Source of the DNA: Leucobacter chromiiresistens
GTDB taxonomy: Bacteria; Actinomycetota; Actinomycetes; Actinomycetales; Microbacteriaceae
Length of the DNA: 64,000 nucleotides
Direction of reading: 5' to 3'
Assembly: GCF_001477055.1 (NCBI RefSeq)
Contig: NZ_LDRK01000010.1
Span: 1-64,000 of the forward strand
Shown: in pieces, positions 7,384 through 16,106 of the stretch
Numbering within the stretch: position 1 is the stretch's first letter
Layout: the number at the start of each line of letters is the position of its first letter
Program-made: the position numbers and the translations under genes
Notes under the pieces: generated by a model
Database searches by the model: none
What the model was told of the DNA's origin: nothing
Seen by the model: only the letters and a program-made list of their open reading frames with translations

Positions 7384-8400
7384 TCAGGCGTAGAACGCGG
7401 GCCGCTCCGGGGCGTCGACGGGCACGACGCCGCCGTCGTGCATGGCCGCGACGCCCGCCTCGCAGGAGAGCGCGACGAGGTAGCCGTCCCAGGCGTTCGG
7501 CCCGTCGACGAGATCGCCGCGGCGCACCGCGTCGACCCAGCGCTGGATCTGCTCGTCGTAGGCCGCCGCGAAGCGGGTCGTGAACGACTCGTGCTCCTTC
7601 GTGCTGCAGCGGCCGGCGCTCCAGAGCTGCAGCCCCGCGGGCTGGCCGATGCGGGCGACGCCCTGCTCGAAGACCGCCTCGGTGGCGACCTGGTACCCGA
7701 ACTGCACGCTGACACTCATCTCGACGTCGACGAGCACGCCGTTCTCGAGCTCCATGATGACGAGGATCGGCTCGTGCAGGCGCTCCGGAGCGAGCGAGTT
7801 GCGGCGGGGGTGCTTCACCTCGACGCTCACGACGCGCGATCCCGCGAGCCAGGGCACGACGTCGAACTCGTGCACCACGGAGTCGGTGATGAGCATGTCG
7901 TTGGTGTAGGTGTCGGGCACGGACGGGTTGCGGTGCACGCCGCGCACCATGAGCAGCTCGCCGCTCTCCCCCGACGCGACGAGGTCGCGCAGCGCCTGGT
8001 ACTCGGCGTCGAATCTGCGCATGAATCCGACCTGGATGTGGGGCCGGTCGAGCTGCTGCTCGAGCTGCAGCACCTCCCATGAGCTCGCCGAGTCCTGGGT
8101 GAGCGGCTTCTCGCAGAGGATCGGCAGCCGCGCTGCGAGCGCGGGCGCGAGCACGGGCGCGTGGAATTGGCCGGGCACGGCGATGAGCACGGCGTCGAGC
8201 GCGTCGGCCGCGATGGCGTCTTCGAGGCGCGCGAACAGCTGCGACCCGGGTGCGTCCTGCGCGGCAGCGGCGGCGCGGCCGGCGTCGGGCTCGACGACGG
8301 CCGAGACCCGGGCGCCGCTGATGCGATCCGTGATGCGGGCGATGTGGTCGGCGCCCATCTTGCCGGCGCCGACGACGGCGACGCGGAGATCTTCGGTCAT
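7384..8400 (-). CDS. iolG: Inositol 2-dehydrogenase (Gfo/Idh/MocA family)
   Basis: A 338-residue enzyme that oxidises myo-inositol to scyllo-inosose with NAD+, the first step of the pathway. The Rossmann loop VVGAGKMGADHIARI (residues 9-23), CEKPLTQDSASSW near 94 and GFMRRFDAEYQALR near 123 are characteristic of IolG, and the HEFDVVPWLAG segment near 178 holds the conserved Asp/His region. It lies downstream of iolE with a 75-bp gap, as expected for an iol operon. The start ATG is preceded by GAAAGGAACC. Among the three oxidoreductases of this family in the window this one best fits true IolG because of the motifs and the position. Confidence 0.88.
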   Translation of the reverse strand: MTEDLRVAVVGAGKMGADHIARITDRISGARVSAVVEPDAGRAAAAAQDAPGSQLFARLEDAIAADALDAVLIAVPGQFHAPVLAPALAARLPILCEKPLTQDSASSWEVLQLEQQLDRPHIQVGFMRRFDAEYQALRDLVASGESGELLMVRGVHRNPSVPDTYTNDMLITDSVVHEFDVVPWLAGSRVVSVEVKHPRRNSLAPERLHEPILVIMELENGVLVDVEMSVSVQFGYQVATEAVFEQGVARIGQPAGLQLWSAGRCSTKEHESFTTRFAAAYDEQIQRWVDAVRRGDLVDGPNAWDGYLVALSCEAGVAAMHDGGVVPVDAPERPAFYA

Positions 8401-8475
8401 GGGGTGGGTTCCTTTCGATCCGGCTCCGAGGCCGAGGGGGTACGGGCGCGCTCGACGTGCCGGAGCGCGTGCGCG

Positions 8476-9393
8476 CTACGCACGCGCGCGGTGCGTGCAG
8501 GAGAAGATGTGCTCGCGGGTGCGGGTGGCGATGGGCAGCGGCCGGTCGACGTCGCAGCCGTACATGTCCTGCTCCACGATCGCGAAGATGTCGGGATCGA
8601 TCTCGGCGACGGCCTCGATCACGGGTGCGAGGTCGGGGATGCCGTGCGGCGGTTCGATCATGATGCCCTGCGCCACCGCGTCGGCGAACGGGACGTCGTT
8701 CTTCAGCACGTCGAAGAGCAGCGAGGGGTCGACCTGCTTCAGGTGCAGATAGCCGATGCGCTCGGGGCGATCCGCGATGAGCTGCACGGTGTCGCCGCCG
8801 TAGTAGGCGAAGTGCCCGGTGTCGAGGCAGAGGTTCGTGTAGCGCTCGTCGGTCTCGTCGAGGAAGCGCAGCACCTCGCGGGTGGTGCCCACGTGGCTGT
8901 CGGCGTGCGAGTGGAACTGCTGCTTGACGCCGAACTCCTCGAGCAGCGCCTTGCCGAGTCGGTCGTGGCCGGCGCCGAGCTTCGCCCACTGCTCGTCGGT
9001 GAGGGTGCGCGATTCGAGCATCTGGCTCGTCGCGTCGCTGCGCCAGAGGTCGGGGATCACGACGAGGTGCTCCGCACCGAGCTGCGAGGCGAGGCCCGCG
9101 ACCTGCAGCGCCTGGTCCCAGGCGCGCTGCCACTCGTCGTCGCCCTTGTGGAAGCCGGTGAACACCGTGCCCGCGGTGAGCTTGAGGCCGCGGGTGCCGA
9201 GCTCGTCCTCGAGCTGGTGCGGGTCGGTGGGCAGATACCCGTACGGGCCGAGCTCGATCCACTCGTAGCCGGCGGCGACGACCTCGTCGAGGAAGCGCTG
9301 CCAGGGCACCTGGCCGGGGTCGTCGGGAAACCAGACGCCCCAGGAGTCGGGTGCGGTGCCGATCCGGAGTCCGGATTCGTTCGCTGCAGTCAT
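8476..9393 (-). CDS. iolE: Inosose dehydratase
   Basis: A 305-residue TIM-barrel metalloenzyme that dehydrates scyllo-inosose to 3D-3,5/4-trihydroxycyclohexane-1,2-dione. The N-terminus LRIGTAPDSWGVWFPDDPGQ is the IolE hallmark, and EWIELGPYGYLPTD, FHSHADSHVGTT, CLDTGHFAYYGGD and IVEQDMYGCD supply the Glu/His/Asp metal ligands around the barrel. It follows iolD by 45 bp. The C-terminal end is rich in Arg/His and otherwise unremarkable. Confidence 0.93.
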   Translation of the reverse strand: MTAANESGLRIGTAPDSWGVWFPDDPGQVPWQRFLDEVVAAGYEWIELGPYGYLPTDPHQLEDELGTRGLKLTAGTVFTGFHKGDDEWQRAWDQALQVAGLASQLGAEHLVVIPDLWRSDATSQMLESRTLTDEQWAKLGAGHDRLGKALLEEFGVKQQFHSHADSHVGTTREVLRFLDETDERYTNLCLDTGHFAYYGGDTVQLIADRPERIGYLHLKQVDPSLLFDVLKNDVPFADAVAQGIMIEPPHGIPDLAPVIEAVAEIDPDIFAIVEQDMYGCDVDRPLPIATRTREHIFSCTHRARA

Positions 9394-9438
9394 ATCGTGT
9401 CCTTCGTGTTCGGCGGTGTTGTTCCGGAGGTCGCGCCG

Positions 9439-11379
9439 CTAGCCGAGCAGCGGCTTCTGCGCGGCGACCTGCTCCTCGTACTCGGCGCGGGCGCGCTGCG
9501 TCGACTCGAGCGTCGACACCTGCGGCACGGGCACGTCCCACCAGCCGGCCCCGCCGGGTGCGTAGATCAGCGGGTCGCTGTTGACGTGGATGAAGGTGGC
9601 GCGATCCGACGCCTTCGCCCGGGAGATCGCCGCCTCGAGATCCGAGATCGCGTCGGCGGTCGGTGCCACCTCGATCACGTCCATGCCGTAGCTGCGGGCG
9701 TTCATCGCGAGGTCGACGGGGAGCACGCGCGGGCCCTGGAAGTTCTTCGCGTCCTCGTCGTACGCGCGGTACCAGGTGCCGAAGCGCTCCGATCCGACCG
9801 TCTCCGAGAGGTGGCCGATCGAGGCGTAGCCGTGGTTCTGGATGAGGATCACGATGACCTTGATGCCCTCGGCCACGGCGGTCACGAGCTCGCTGTTCAG
9901 CATCAGGTACGAGCCGTCGCCCACCATGACGATCACGTCGCGGTCGTCGCCCGCGGCGACCAGCCCGCGCTTCGCGCCGATGCCGCCGGCGATCTCGTAC
10001 CCCATGCACGAGTACGCGTACTCGACGTGGTAGCCGAGCGGGTCGCGCACGCGCCAGAGCTTGTGGAGGTCGCCGGGCAGCGATCCGGCCGCCTGCACGA
10101 TCACATCCTCGGGCGCGCTCGCGCGCTGCACGGCGCCGATGATCTCGGGCTGGCCGGGCAGCTCGCGTCCCGACGCGGCGAAGGCCCCGTCGACGAGGCC
10201 GTCCCATTCCGCCTTCTCTGCGGCGATGCGCTCGGCGTAGGCGGCGGCGACGCCGAGGCCGCCGGCGGCCTGCGCGCGGTGCGCCTCGAGCAGCTCGATC
10301 AGCGTCTCGCGGGCGTCGGCGATCACCGCGATCTGGGTGCCGTGCTTGTACGCGTCGAACGCGGCGACGTTGATGTTGACGAAGCGCACGTCGGGGTTCT
10401 GGAAGGCGGTGCGCGACGACGTCGTGAAGTCGCTGTAGCGGGTGCCGATGCCGATGACGACGTCGGCCTCGGCGGCGAGCCGGTTGGCGGCGAGCGTGCC
10501 CGTCGCGCCCACCCCGCCGAGGTACTGCGGGTGGTCCCAGGCGAGCACTCCCCCGCCGGCCTGCGATGATCCGACGGGAATGCCGGTGGCCTCGACGAAG
10601 GCGCGCAGCTGCTGCTCCGCATCGGAGTACAGCACGCCCCCGCCCGCGACGATGAACGGGCGCTGCGCGCTGCGGATCGCATCGAGCGCCTGGGCGAGCG
10701 CATCGCGCTCGGGGCGCGGGCGGCGGATGCGCCACTCGCGCGGCTGCAGGAACTCCGCGGGCACGTCGAGGGCCTCTGCCTGCACGTCCTCGGGGAGCGC
10801 GATGGTGACGGCGCCGGTCTCGGCGGGATCGGTGAGCACGCGCATGGCGGCGAGCGCGATCGAGAACAGCTGCTCCGGGCGCTGCACGCGGTCGAAGAAG
10901 CGGGAGACCGGCCGGAACGCGTCGTTCACGGTGAGCCCGATGTCGTGCGGCTGCTCGAGCTGCTGCAGCACGGGGTCGGCGACGCGCGTCGCGAACGTGT
11001 CGCTCGGCAGCAGCAGCGCGGGGAGGCGGTTGGTCGTGGCGAGCGCGGCGCCCGTCAGCAGGTTCGTCGCGCCCGGCCCCACCGATGCGGCGGAGGCGTA
11101 GGTGCCGCGACGGCGGTGCATGCGGGCGTACCCGACCGACTGGTGCACCATCGCCTGCTCGTTGCGGGCCTGGTAGTACGGCATGAGGTCGGGCTGCTCG
11201 ACGTTGACCTGCTTGAGCGCCTGGCCGATGCCGGCCACGTTGCCGTGGCCGAAGATGCCGAAGGTGCCCGGGATCGTGCGCTCGCGGAGCTCGGCGCCGT
11301 CGGCGGCGCGATCCACCGTCCACTGGTTCGCCAGGAACTCGATCAGCGCCTGGCTCACCGTCATGCGTCGCGTCGTCAT
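9439..11379 (-). CDS. iolD: 3D-(3,5/4)-trihydroxycyclohexane-1,2-dione acylhydrolase (decyclizing)
   Basis: A 646-residue thiamine-diphosphate enzyme that opens the six-membered ring of the inositol intermediate to give 5-deoxy-glucuronate. The N-terminal domain has GTFGIFGHGNVAGIG and YARMHRRRGTYASAASVGPG, the middle domain SQAGGGVLAWDHPQYLGG, and the C-terminal domain the TPP/Mg motif VMVGDGSYLMLNSE followed by NHG. The start ATG at 11377-11379 overlaps the iolB stop as ATGA, showing tight translational coupling; the open frame extends far upstream but only as noise over iolB. Length matches the family (about 640). Confidence 0.93.
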   Translation of the reverse strand: MTTRRMTVSQALIEFLANQWTVDRAADGAELRERTIPGTFGIFGHGNVAGIGQALKQVNVEQPDLMPYYQARNEQAMVHQSVGYARMHRRRGTYASAASVGPGATNLLTGAALATTNRLPALLLPSDTFATRVADPVLQQLEQPHDIGLTVNDAFRPVSRFFDRVQRPEQLFSIALAAMRVLTDPAETGAVTIALPEDVQAEALDVPAEFLQPREWRIRRPRPERDALAQALDAIRSAQRPFIVAGGGVLYSDAEQQLRAFVEATGIPVGSSQAGGGVLAWDHPQYLGGVGATGTLAANRLAAEADVVIGIGTRYSDFTTSSRTAFQNPDVRFVNINVAAFDAYKHGTQIAVIADARETLIELLEAHRAQAAGGLGVAAAYAERIAAEKAEWDGLVDGAFAASGRELPGQPEIIGAVQRASAPEDVIVQAAGSLPGDLHKLWRVRDPLGYHVEYAYSCMGYEIAGGIGAKRGLVAAGDDRDVIVMVGDGSYLMLNSELVTAVAEGIKVIVILIQNHGYASIGHLSETVGSERFGTWYRAYDEDAKNFQGPRVLPVDLAMNARSYGMDVIEVAPTADAISDLEAAISRAKASDRATFIHVNSDPLIYAPGGAGWWDVPVPQVSTLESTQRARAEYEEQVAAQKPLLG

Positions 11380-12407
11380 CGTGCCTGCTCCGTCTCGGTC
11401 GTGGGGGCGCCGACCGCGGCGGCGCCGGTCTTGGGGGCGCCGGTCGTCGGCTTCGGGGTGAAGGGGAGCCGGGGGTCGAGCTGTTGATCCTCCCAGGTGT
11501 CGCGCACCCAGCCGTGCGCCGGGTCGTCGCTGATCAGCCAGGAGCGCTCGGGGTCGGGCCCCGCCATCACGTTGAGGTAGTACATGTCGTAGCCGGGGGC
11601 CGCGACCGCAGGGCCGTGGTACCCGTGAGGCACGAGCGCGATGTCGCCGGTGCGCACCTGCGCGTCGATCTCGATGGGCCCGGCGGGCGAGGAGTACGTG
11701 CTGAACATGCCGAACGCGCGCTCGGGGTCGACGCCGGCGGGCGCATCTCGCGTCGGCGCCACCTCGAAGTAGTAGATCTCCTCGAGCTGCGACTCGTGCC
11801 CGGGGATGTGCTCGTCGTGCTTGTGCGGGGGGTACGACGACCAGTTCTCGGCGGGGGTGATGACCTCCACGACGATGAACCGGGCGGCGTCGAGCGACTC
11901 CTTGCGGCCGAAGTTGTGCACCTGGCGGCTCGACGCGCCGGCACCGCGCAGTTCGACCGGCACGTCGTCGGCCGCCAGGTGGCGCGAGGGGCGCACGAGA
12001 TCGGGGTCCCCCGCCGGCACCGGCGAGGTGGCGACGAGGAAGCGGGCCTCCCCGGCCGGCGCCGCGGTGGCGGTCACCTCGGCGGTGGCGATCGACGAGA
12101 GGTAGAGCACGTCGGTGGGGCCGTCGAAGACGGAGGCGCGACCCGCGAGGTCCACCGCGATGTCGGCGGCGTCCCCCTCCCGGTACGTCACCGCGAACGA
12201 CCCGGAGAGGGGCACGATGAGGCGCTCGACGCCGGTGCCGTCGAGCGCGATCGCGTCGCCCTCGCCGAGCCGGGCGACGCGAGCACCGGTGTGCTCCCAT
12301 CCCGGGATGCGCTCGTCGACGACGGACTCCCATCCGCCCTCGGCGAGTTCGCCCCGCCGGTGGAACCACCGGCCGGCCGGTGCCGTCTGCTGCGCGTCGT
12401 GCGTCAT
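11376..12407 (-). CDS. iolB: 5-deoxy-glucuronate isomerase
   Basis: A 343-residue double-cupin enzyme converting 5-deoxy-D-glucuronate to 5-dehydro-2-deoxy-D-gluconate. The metal-binding cupin motif SSYPPHKHDEHIPGHESQLE followed by EIYYFEV near residue 200 is characteristic of IolB, and VPHGYHGPAVAAPGYDMYYL supplies the second histidine cluster. It has a longer C-terminal tail than Bacillus IolB (about 271 residues), rich in Thr, Pro and Ala after residue about 320. It overlaps iolD by 4 bp. Confidence 0.93.
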   Translation of the reverse strand: MTHDAQQTAPAGRWFHRRGELAEGGWESVVDERIPGWEHTGARVARLGEGDAIALDGTGVERLIVPLSGSFAVTYREGDAADIAVDLAGRASVFDGPTDVLYLSSIATAEVTATAAPAGEARFLVATSPVPAGDPDLVRPSRHLAADDVPVELRGAGASSRQVHNFGRKESLDAARFIVVEVITPAENWSSYPPHKHDEHIPGHESQLEEIYYFEVAPTRDAPAGVDPERAFGMFSTYSSPAGPIEIDAQVRTGDIALVPHGYHGPAVAAPGYDMYYLNVMAGPDPERSWLISDDPAHGWVRDTWEDQQLDPRLPFTPKPTTGAPKTGAAAVGAPTTETEQAR

Positions 12408-12432
12408 ATCGCCCCTCCTCAGGTGCGTGCGA

Positions 12433-13947
12433 TCAGTCGTTCTGCGGGAAGCCGAGGTTGATGCCGCCGTGGGTGGCGGGATCGAGCCAGCGGCTGGTGA
12501 TGGCCTTCTCGCGGGTGAAGAACTCGAAGCCCTGCACGCCGTACGCCTTCGCGTCGCCGAAGAGCGACGCCTTCCAGCCGCCGAAGGAGTGGTAGGCGAC
12601 GGGCACCGGGATGGGCACGTTGATGCCGATCATGCCGACCTGGATCTCGTGCTGGAAGCGGCGGGCGGCGCCGCCGTCGTTCGTGAAGATCGCGGTGCCG
12701 TTGCCGAAGGCGCCCGAGTTGATGAGTGCGACGCCCTCCTCGAACGTGTCGACGCGCACCACTTCGAGCACGGGCCCGAAGATCTCCTCGGTGTAGGCCC
12801 GCGACGTCGTGGGGATGCGGTCGATCAGCGTGGGGCCGACGAAGAAGCCGTGCTCGTGCCCCTCGACGGAGAAGTCTCGGCCGTCGACCACGATGGTCGC
12901 GCCGTCCTGCTCGGCGATGTCGATGTAGCCGGTGACCTTGTCGCGGTGCGCGTCGGTGATGAGCGGCCCCATGTCGGGCTCGGGCGCGGAGGCCCCGTTG
13001 CCCACGGTGAGCTTCGCGATGCGCTCCGTGATCTTCTCGATGAGCTCGTCGGCGACGGGTTCGACGGCGAGCACCACGGAGATCGCCATGCAGCGCTCCC
13101 CCGCGGCGCCGTAGCCGGCGTTGATCGCCTGGTCGGCGACGAGGTCGAGGTCGGCGTCGGGGAGCACGAGCATGTGGTTCTTCGCTCCGCCGAGGGCCTG
13201 CACGCGCTTGCCGTGCTTCGAGGCCGTCTCGTAGATGTACTGCGCGATCGGGGTCGAGCCGACGAACGAGATCGACTGCACGCCCGGGTCGGTGAGCAGG
13301 CCGTCCACGGCGAGCTTGTCGCCGTTCAGCACGGTGAATACGCCGTCGGGCAGGCCGGCCTCCTGCCACAGCTCGGCGAGCCAGAGCGCGGCGGAGGGAT
13401 CCTTCTCCGAGGGCTTCACGATCACGGCGTTGCCGGCGGCGATCGCGACGGGGAAGAACCACATCGGCACCATCGCGGGGAAGTTGAAGGGCGCGATGAT
13501 GCCGGCGACGCCGATCGGCTGCTTGATCGAGTAGACGTCGATGCCGGTGGAGGCGTTCTCGGAGAACGCGCCCTTGATGAGGTGCGGGAACCCGGTGGCG
13601 AGCTCCACGACCTCTTGGCCGCGCAGGATCTCGCCCATCGCATCGGAGACGACCTTGCCGTGCTCGCGCGTGATGATCTCGGCGAGTTCGCGCTTGCGGG
13701 CGTTCAGCAGCTCGCGGAAGGCGAAGATGACGGTCTGCCGCTTCGCGATGGAGAATGCGCTCCAGGCCTCGAACCCGCGGTTCGCCGAGGCGATCGCGGC
13801 GGCGATCTCGGCATCGTCGGCGAGGGCGACGCGGGCCTGCACCTCACCCGTGGCCGGGTTGTAGACGGGCGCGGTGCGTCCGCTCGCGGAGGCGGTGCGG
13901 GCGCCGTCGATCCAGTGCGGGATCACGGGGAGGGTGTCGGTGCTCAT
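12433..13947 (-). CDS. iolA: CoA-acylating methylmalonate-semialdehyde dehydrogenase
   Basis: A 504-residue aldehyde dehydrogenase that converts malonate semialdehyde to acetyl-CoA, CO2 and NADH, closing the inositol pathway; it also fits MmsA of valine breakdown. The NAD-binding fold contains GVAGIIAPFNFPAMVPMWFF and KPSEKDPSA, and the catalytic cysteine is Cys286 in AAGERCMAISVVL. The ENASTGIDVYSIKQPIGV segment is typical of MMSDH. It stands 25 bp upstream of iolB and 68 bp downstream of the aldolase gene; that short gap contains imperfect repeats of GTGTCGTTCGGG. Confidence 0.92.
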   Translation of the reverse strand: MSTDTLPVIPHWIDGARTASASGRTAPVYNPATGEVQARVALADDAEIAAAIASANRGFEAWSAFSIAKRQTVIFAFRELLNARKRELAEIITREHGKVVSDAMGEILRGQEVVELATGFPHLIKGAFSENASTGIDVYSIKQPIGVAGIIAPFNFPAMVPMWFFPVAIAAGNAVIVKPSEKDPSAALWLAELWQEAGLPDGVFTVLNGDKLAVDGLLTDPGVQSISFVGSTPIAQYIYETASKHGKRVQALGGAKNHMLVLPDADLDLVADQAINAGYGAAGERCMAISVVLAVEPVADELIEKITERIAKLTVGNGASAPEPDMGPLITDAHRDKVTGYIDIAEQDGATIVVDGRDFSVEGHEHGFFVGPTLIDRIPTTSRAYTEEIFGPVLEVVRVDTFEEGVALINSGAFGNGTAIFTNDGGAARRFQHEIQVGMIGINVPIPVPVAYHSFGGWKASLFGDAKAYGVQGFEFFTREKAITSRWLDPATHGGINLGFPQND

Positions 13948-14015
13948 GGCGTGCGTCCTTCGTGTCGTTCGGGGCGTGCGTGTCGTTCGGGCGTGCGTGG
14001 GGTCGGGGCGTGCGT

Positions 14016-14957
14016 TCAGGAGACGGGCGCGGGTTCGGATCGGCGCGGATCGGAACCCGGATCGCGGGGAGTCTCGGCGAGGTCGCGGTGCACGAGCCGC
14101 GCGGCGGTGTCGACCGCGGCCGCCACGTCTCCGTCGTGCGGGTAGAGCAGCGTGCGGCCGACCGTGAGGCCGCGCACGCCGGGCAGGGCGAGGGCGCGCT
14201 CCCAGGAGGCGAACGTCTCGTCGGGGTCGCCGCCGTTGTCGCCGCCGAGCAGCAGCGTCGGCATGGTGGTCGCCTCCATGACGCGCTCCATCTCGGGCAC
14301 CACGGGCAGCTTCATCCAGGTGTAGGCGCTCGAATTGCCGAGGCCCGATGCGATGGCGGTCGAGAGGATCACCGCGTCGGCGGAGAGGTCGTTCACGACC
14401 CTGCCGTCGACGCGGCGGCTCATGAACGGTTCGAGCATGATCGGGAGTCCGGCCGCCGCAGCGGCGTCGACGGCGCGCGCGGTCGCCTGGAGGGTCGCCG
14501 CCGTGCCCGCATCATCCAGGTCGACGCGGATGAGCGTCTTCGCGAAGTCGAGCCCCTGCCGCACCATGGCGTCGATGTCGTACGCCGTGTAGCGGTCGTC
14601 GAGCTCGAACGAGGCGCCGCGCAGCCCGCCGCGGTTCATCGAGCCGACGACGATCTTGTCGTCGAGCAGCCCGAGGGCGGCGAGGTCGTCGATGATGTCC
14701 GGAGTGCCGAGGACGCCGTCGACACCGGGGCGCGAGAGGGCGAGCGCCATGCGCTCGAGCAGGTCGTAGCGGTTCGCCATGGCGGTGGCATCACCGCCGA
14801 CGGCGATGGCGCCCCGCGCCGGGTGATCCGCCGCCACGATGAAGAGTCTGCCGTCGCCGGCGACCACTTCGCGGCGGCGGCGCTCGGCGAGGGCTCGTGC
14901 GATTCCCGAGGGCGCTGCGGCGCGCAGGTGGCGGAGTCGGTCGAAGTCGAGTGCCAT
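14016..14957 (-). CDS. Cgl0159-type (beta/alpha)8 aldolase, likely IolJ equivalent
   Basis: A 313-residue DeoC/FbaB-like TIM-barrel protein: RLFIVAADHPARGAI near residue 36, VDGVLGTPDIIDDLA, VGSMNRGGLRGASFELDD, AKTLIRVDLDDA with a probable Schiff-base Lys near residue 137, LPIMLEPFM and PTLLLGGDNGGDPD. This protein group is known from corynebacterial inositol clusters and probably cleaves 5-dehydro-2-deoxygluconate 6-phosphate to dihydroxyacetone phosphate and malonate semialdehyde in place of class II IolJ, which is not present here. That role is inferred from the gap it fills. An AGGAGG site overlapping the iolC stop codon precedes ATG 14957. Confidence 0.8.
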   Translation of the reverse strand: MALDFDRLRHLRAAAPSGIARALAERRRREVVAGDGRLFIVAADHPARGAIAVGGDATAMANRYDLLERMALALSRPGVDGVLGTPDIIDDLAALGLLDDKIVVGSMNRGGLRGASFELDDRYTAYDIDAMVRQGLDFAKTLIRVDLDDAGTAATLQATARAVDAAAAAGLPIMLEPFMSRRVDGRVVNDLSADAVILSTAIASGLGNSSAYTWMKLPVVPEMERVMEATTMPTLLLGGDNGGDPDETFASWERALALPGVRGLTVGRTLLYPHDGDVAAAVDTAARLVHRDLAETPRDPGSDPRRSEPAPVS

Positions 14958-14959
14958 GA

Positions 14960-15916
14960 TCAGGCCTCCTGCACGAGCAGGGCGTCGACCTCTGCGGCGT
15001 CGGGCATCGCGGTGGAGCACTCGCGGCGCGCGGCCACGATGGCGCCGGCGACGTTGGCGAAGCGGAAGATGCGCTCGAGGCCCCAGCCCTCGAGCAGGCC
15101 GTGGCAGAGCGCCCCGCCGAAGGCGTCTCCGGAGCCGAGGCCGTTCACCACGTCGACGAAGTGCGGGGGCACCTCGACGCGCTCCTCCCGCGTCTTCGCG
15201 AGCACGCCCTTGGGGCCCTGCTTCACGATCGCGAGCTGCAGGCCGCGTTCGAGCAGCGCGTCGGCTGCGCGGTCGGGTTCGGTCTCGCCCACGGCCACCT
15301 CGCACTCCTCCCGATTGCCGACCGCGATCGTCGCGTGCTCGATCGCCGCCGCGACCTGCTCCGTCGCCTCCGCCGGGGTGTCCCAGAACATCGGGCGGTA
15401 GTCGAGGTCGAAGATCGTGTGCTCGGCCCTCGCCCGGGCCTCGAGCGCGGCGAGGTGCGTCGCGCGGCTCGGCTCCTCGCTGAGCCCGGTGAGGGTGAAC
15501 CACAGGATGCGGGCGTCGCGCACCGCGTCGAGGTCGAGATCGACTGTGGCGATCTGCAGGTCGGGCGCCTTCGGCTTGCGGTAGAAGTACAGCGGGAAGT
15601 CGTCGGGCGGGAAGATCTCGCAGAACGTGATCGGCGTGGGGTACTGCGGATCGACGCGGACCTCGCGGTTGTCGACGCCCAGGCGTTCGAGCTCGCGCAG
15701 CAGGTAGCGGCCGAAGGGGTCGTCTCCGACGCGCGACATCAGCGCGGTCGCCCGGCCGTACTTCGCCGCGGCGACGGCGACGTTCGCGGCGCTCCCTCCG
15801 AGGTACTTGCCGAAGCTCGTCACCTCTTCGAGGCCGACGCCGTCTTGCAACGGGTAGATGTCGACGCCGAGCCGACCCAGTGCCAGAACGTCATCTCGAC
15901 GCCGCTGTTCCGACAT
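14960..15916 (-). CDS. iolC: 5-dehydro-2-deoxygluconokinase (PfkB family)
   Basis: A 318-residue sugar kinase that phosphorylates 5-dehydro-2-deoxygluconate. GKYLGGSAANVAVAAAKYG near residue 36 is the N-terminal PfkB signature and VNGLGSGDAFGGALCHG near 253 holds the catalytic Asp and the anion hole of the second signature. The YPLQDGVGLEEVTSFGKYLG start is typical of IolC. It is the first gene of the minus-strand iol operon; its promoter region carries the TTGT-N4-ACAA palindrome at 15969. GAGAAGG serves as ribosome site. Confidence 0.92.
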   Translation of the reverse strand: MSEQRRRDDVLALGRLGVDIYPLQDGVGLEEVTSFGKYLGGSAANVAVAAAKYGRATALMSRVGDDPFGRYLLRELERLGVDNREVRVDPQYPTPITFCEIFPPDDFPLYFYRKPKAPDLQIATVDLDLDAVRDARILWFTLTGLSEEPSRATHLAALEARARAEHTIFDLDYRPMFWDTPAEATEQVAAAIEHATIAVGNREECEVAVGETEPDRAADALLERGLQLAIVKQGPKGVLAKTREERVEVPPHFVDVVNGLGSGDAFGGALCHGLLEGWGLERIFRFANVAGAIVAARRECSTAMPDAAEVDALLVQEA

Positions 15917-15968
15917 TCGCTACTCGCCTTCTCGTGGTGGCGCAGGCGGGCCTCGTGCACCGCTGCAT

Positions 15969-15980
15969 TTGTCCTAACAA
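15969..15980. promoter_or_regulatory. GntR/HutC-type operator of the iol operon
   Basis: TTGTCCTAACAA is a TTGT-N4-ACAA palindrome, the general form bound by HutC-subfamily GntR regulators. It lies 53 bp upstream of the iolC start codon and 62 bp from a second copy next to the divergent GntR gene. Confidence 0.7.
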
Positions 15981-16030
15981 TAGCACGAACCCGGCGGCGG
16001 AGCACACGCGATAGGGCCCGGGGGGTAATG

Positions 16031-16042
16031 TTGTCATCACAA
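16031..16042. promoter_or_regulatory. GntR/HutC-type operator of the regulator gene
   Basis: TTGTCATCACAA repeats the TTGT-N4-ACAA form. It directly abuts a possible -10 TAATGT (16026-16031) of the GntR gene, which suggests autoregulation. Confidence 0.68.
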
Positions 16043-16106
16043 AGGGGTCGCCCGCGGCCCACCGCCTTCGACCCGCGTGCCACCCCAGCGCCGAGGAGCA
16101 CCGCAC

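Noticed and set aside
7220-11323. A 1,300-codon minus-strand open frame through iolG, iolE and iolD
   Set aside because: It is the wrong frame for all three recognised enzymes and has compositional noise only.
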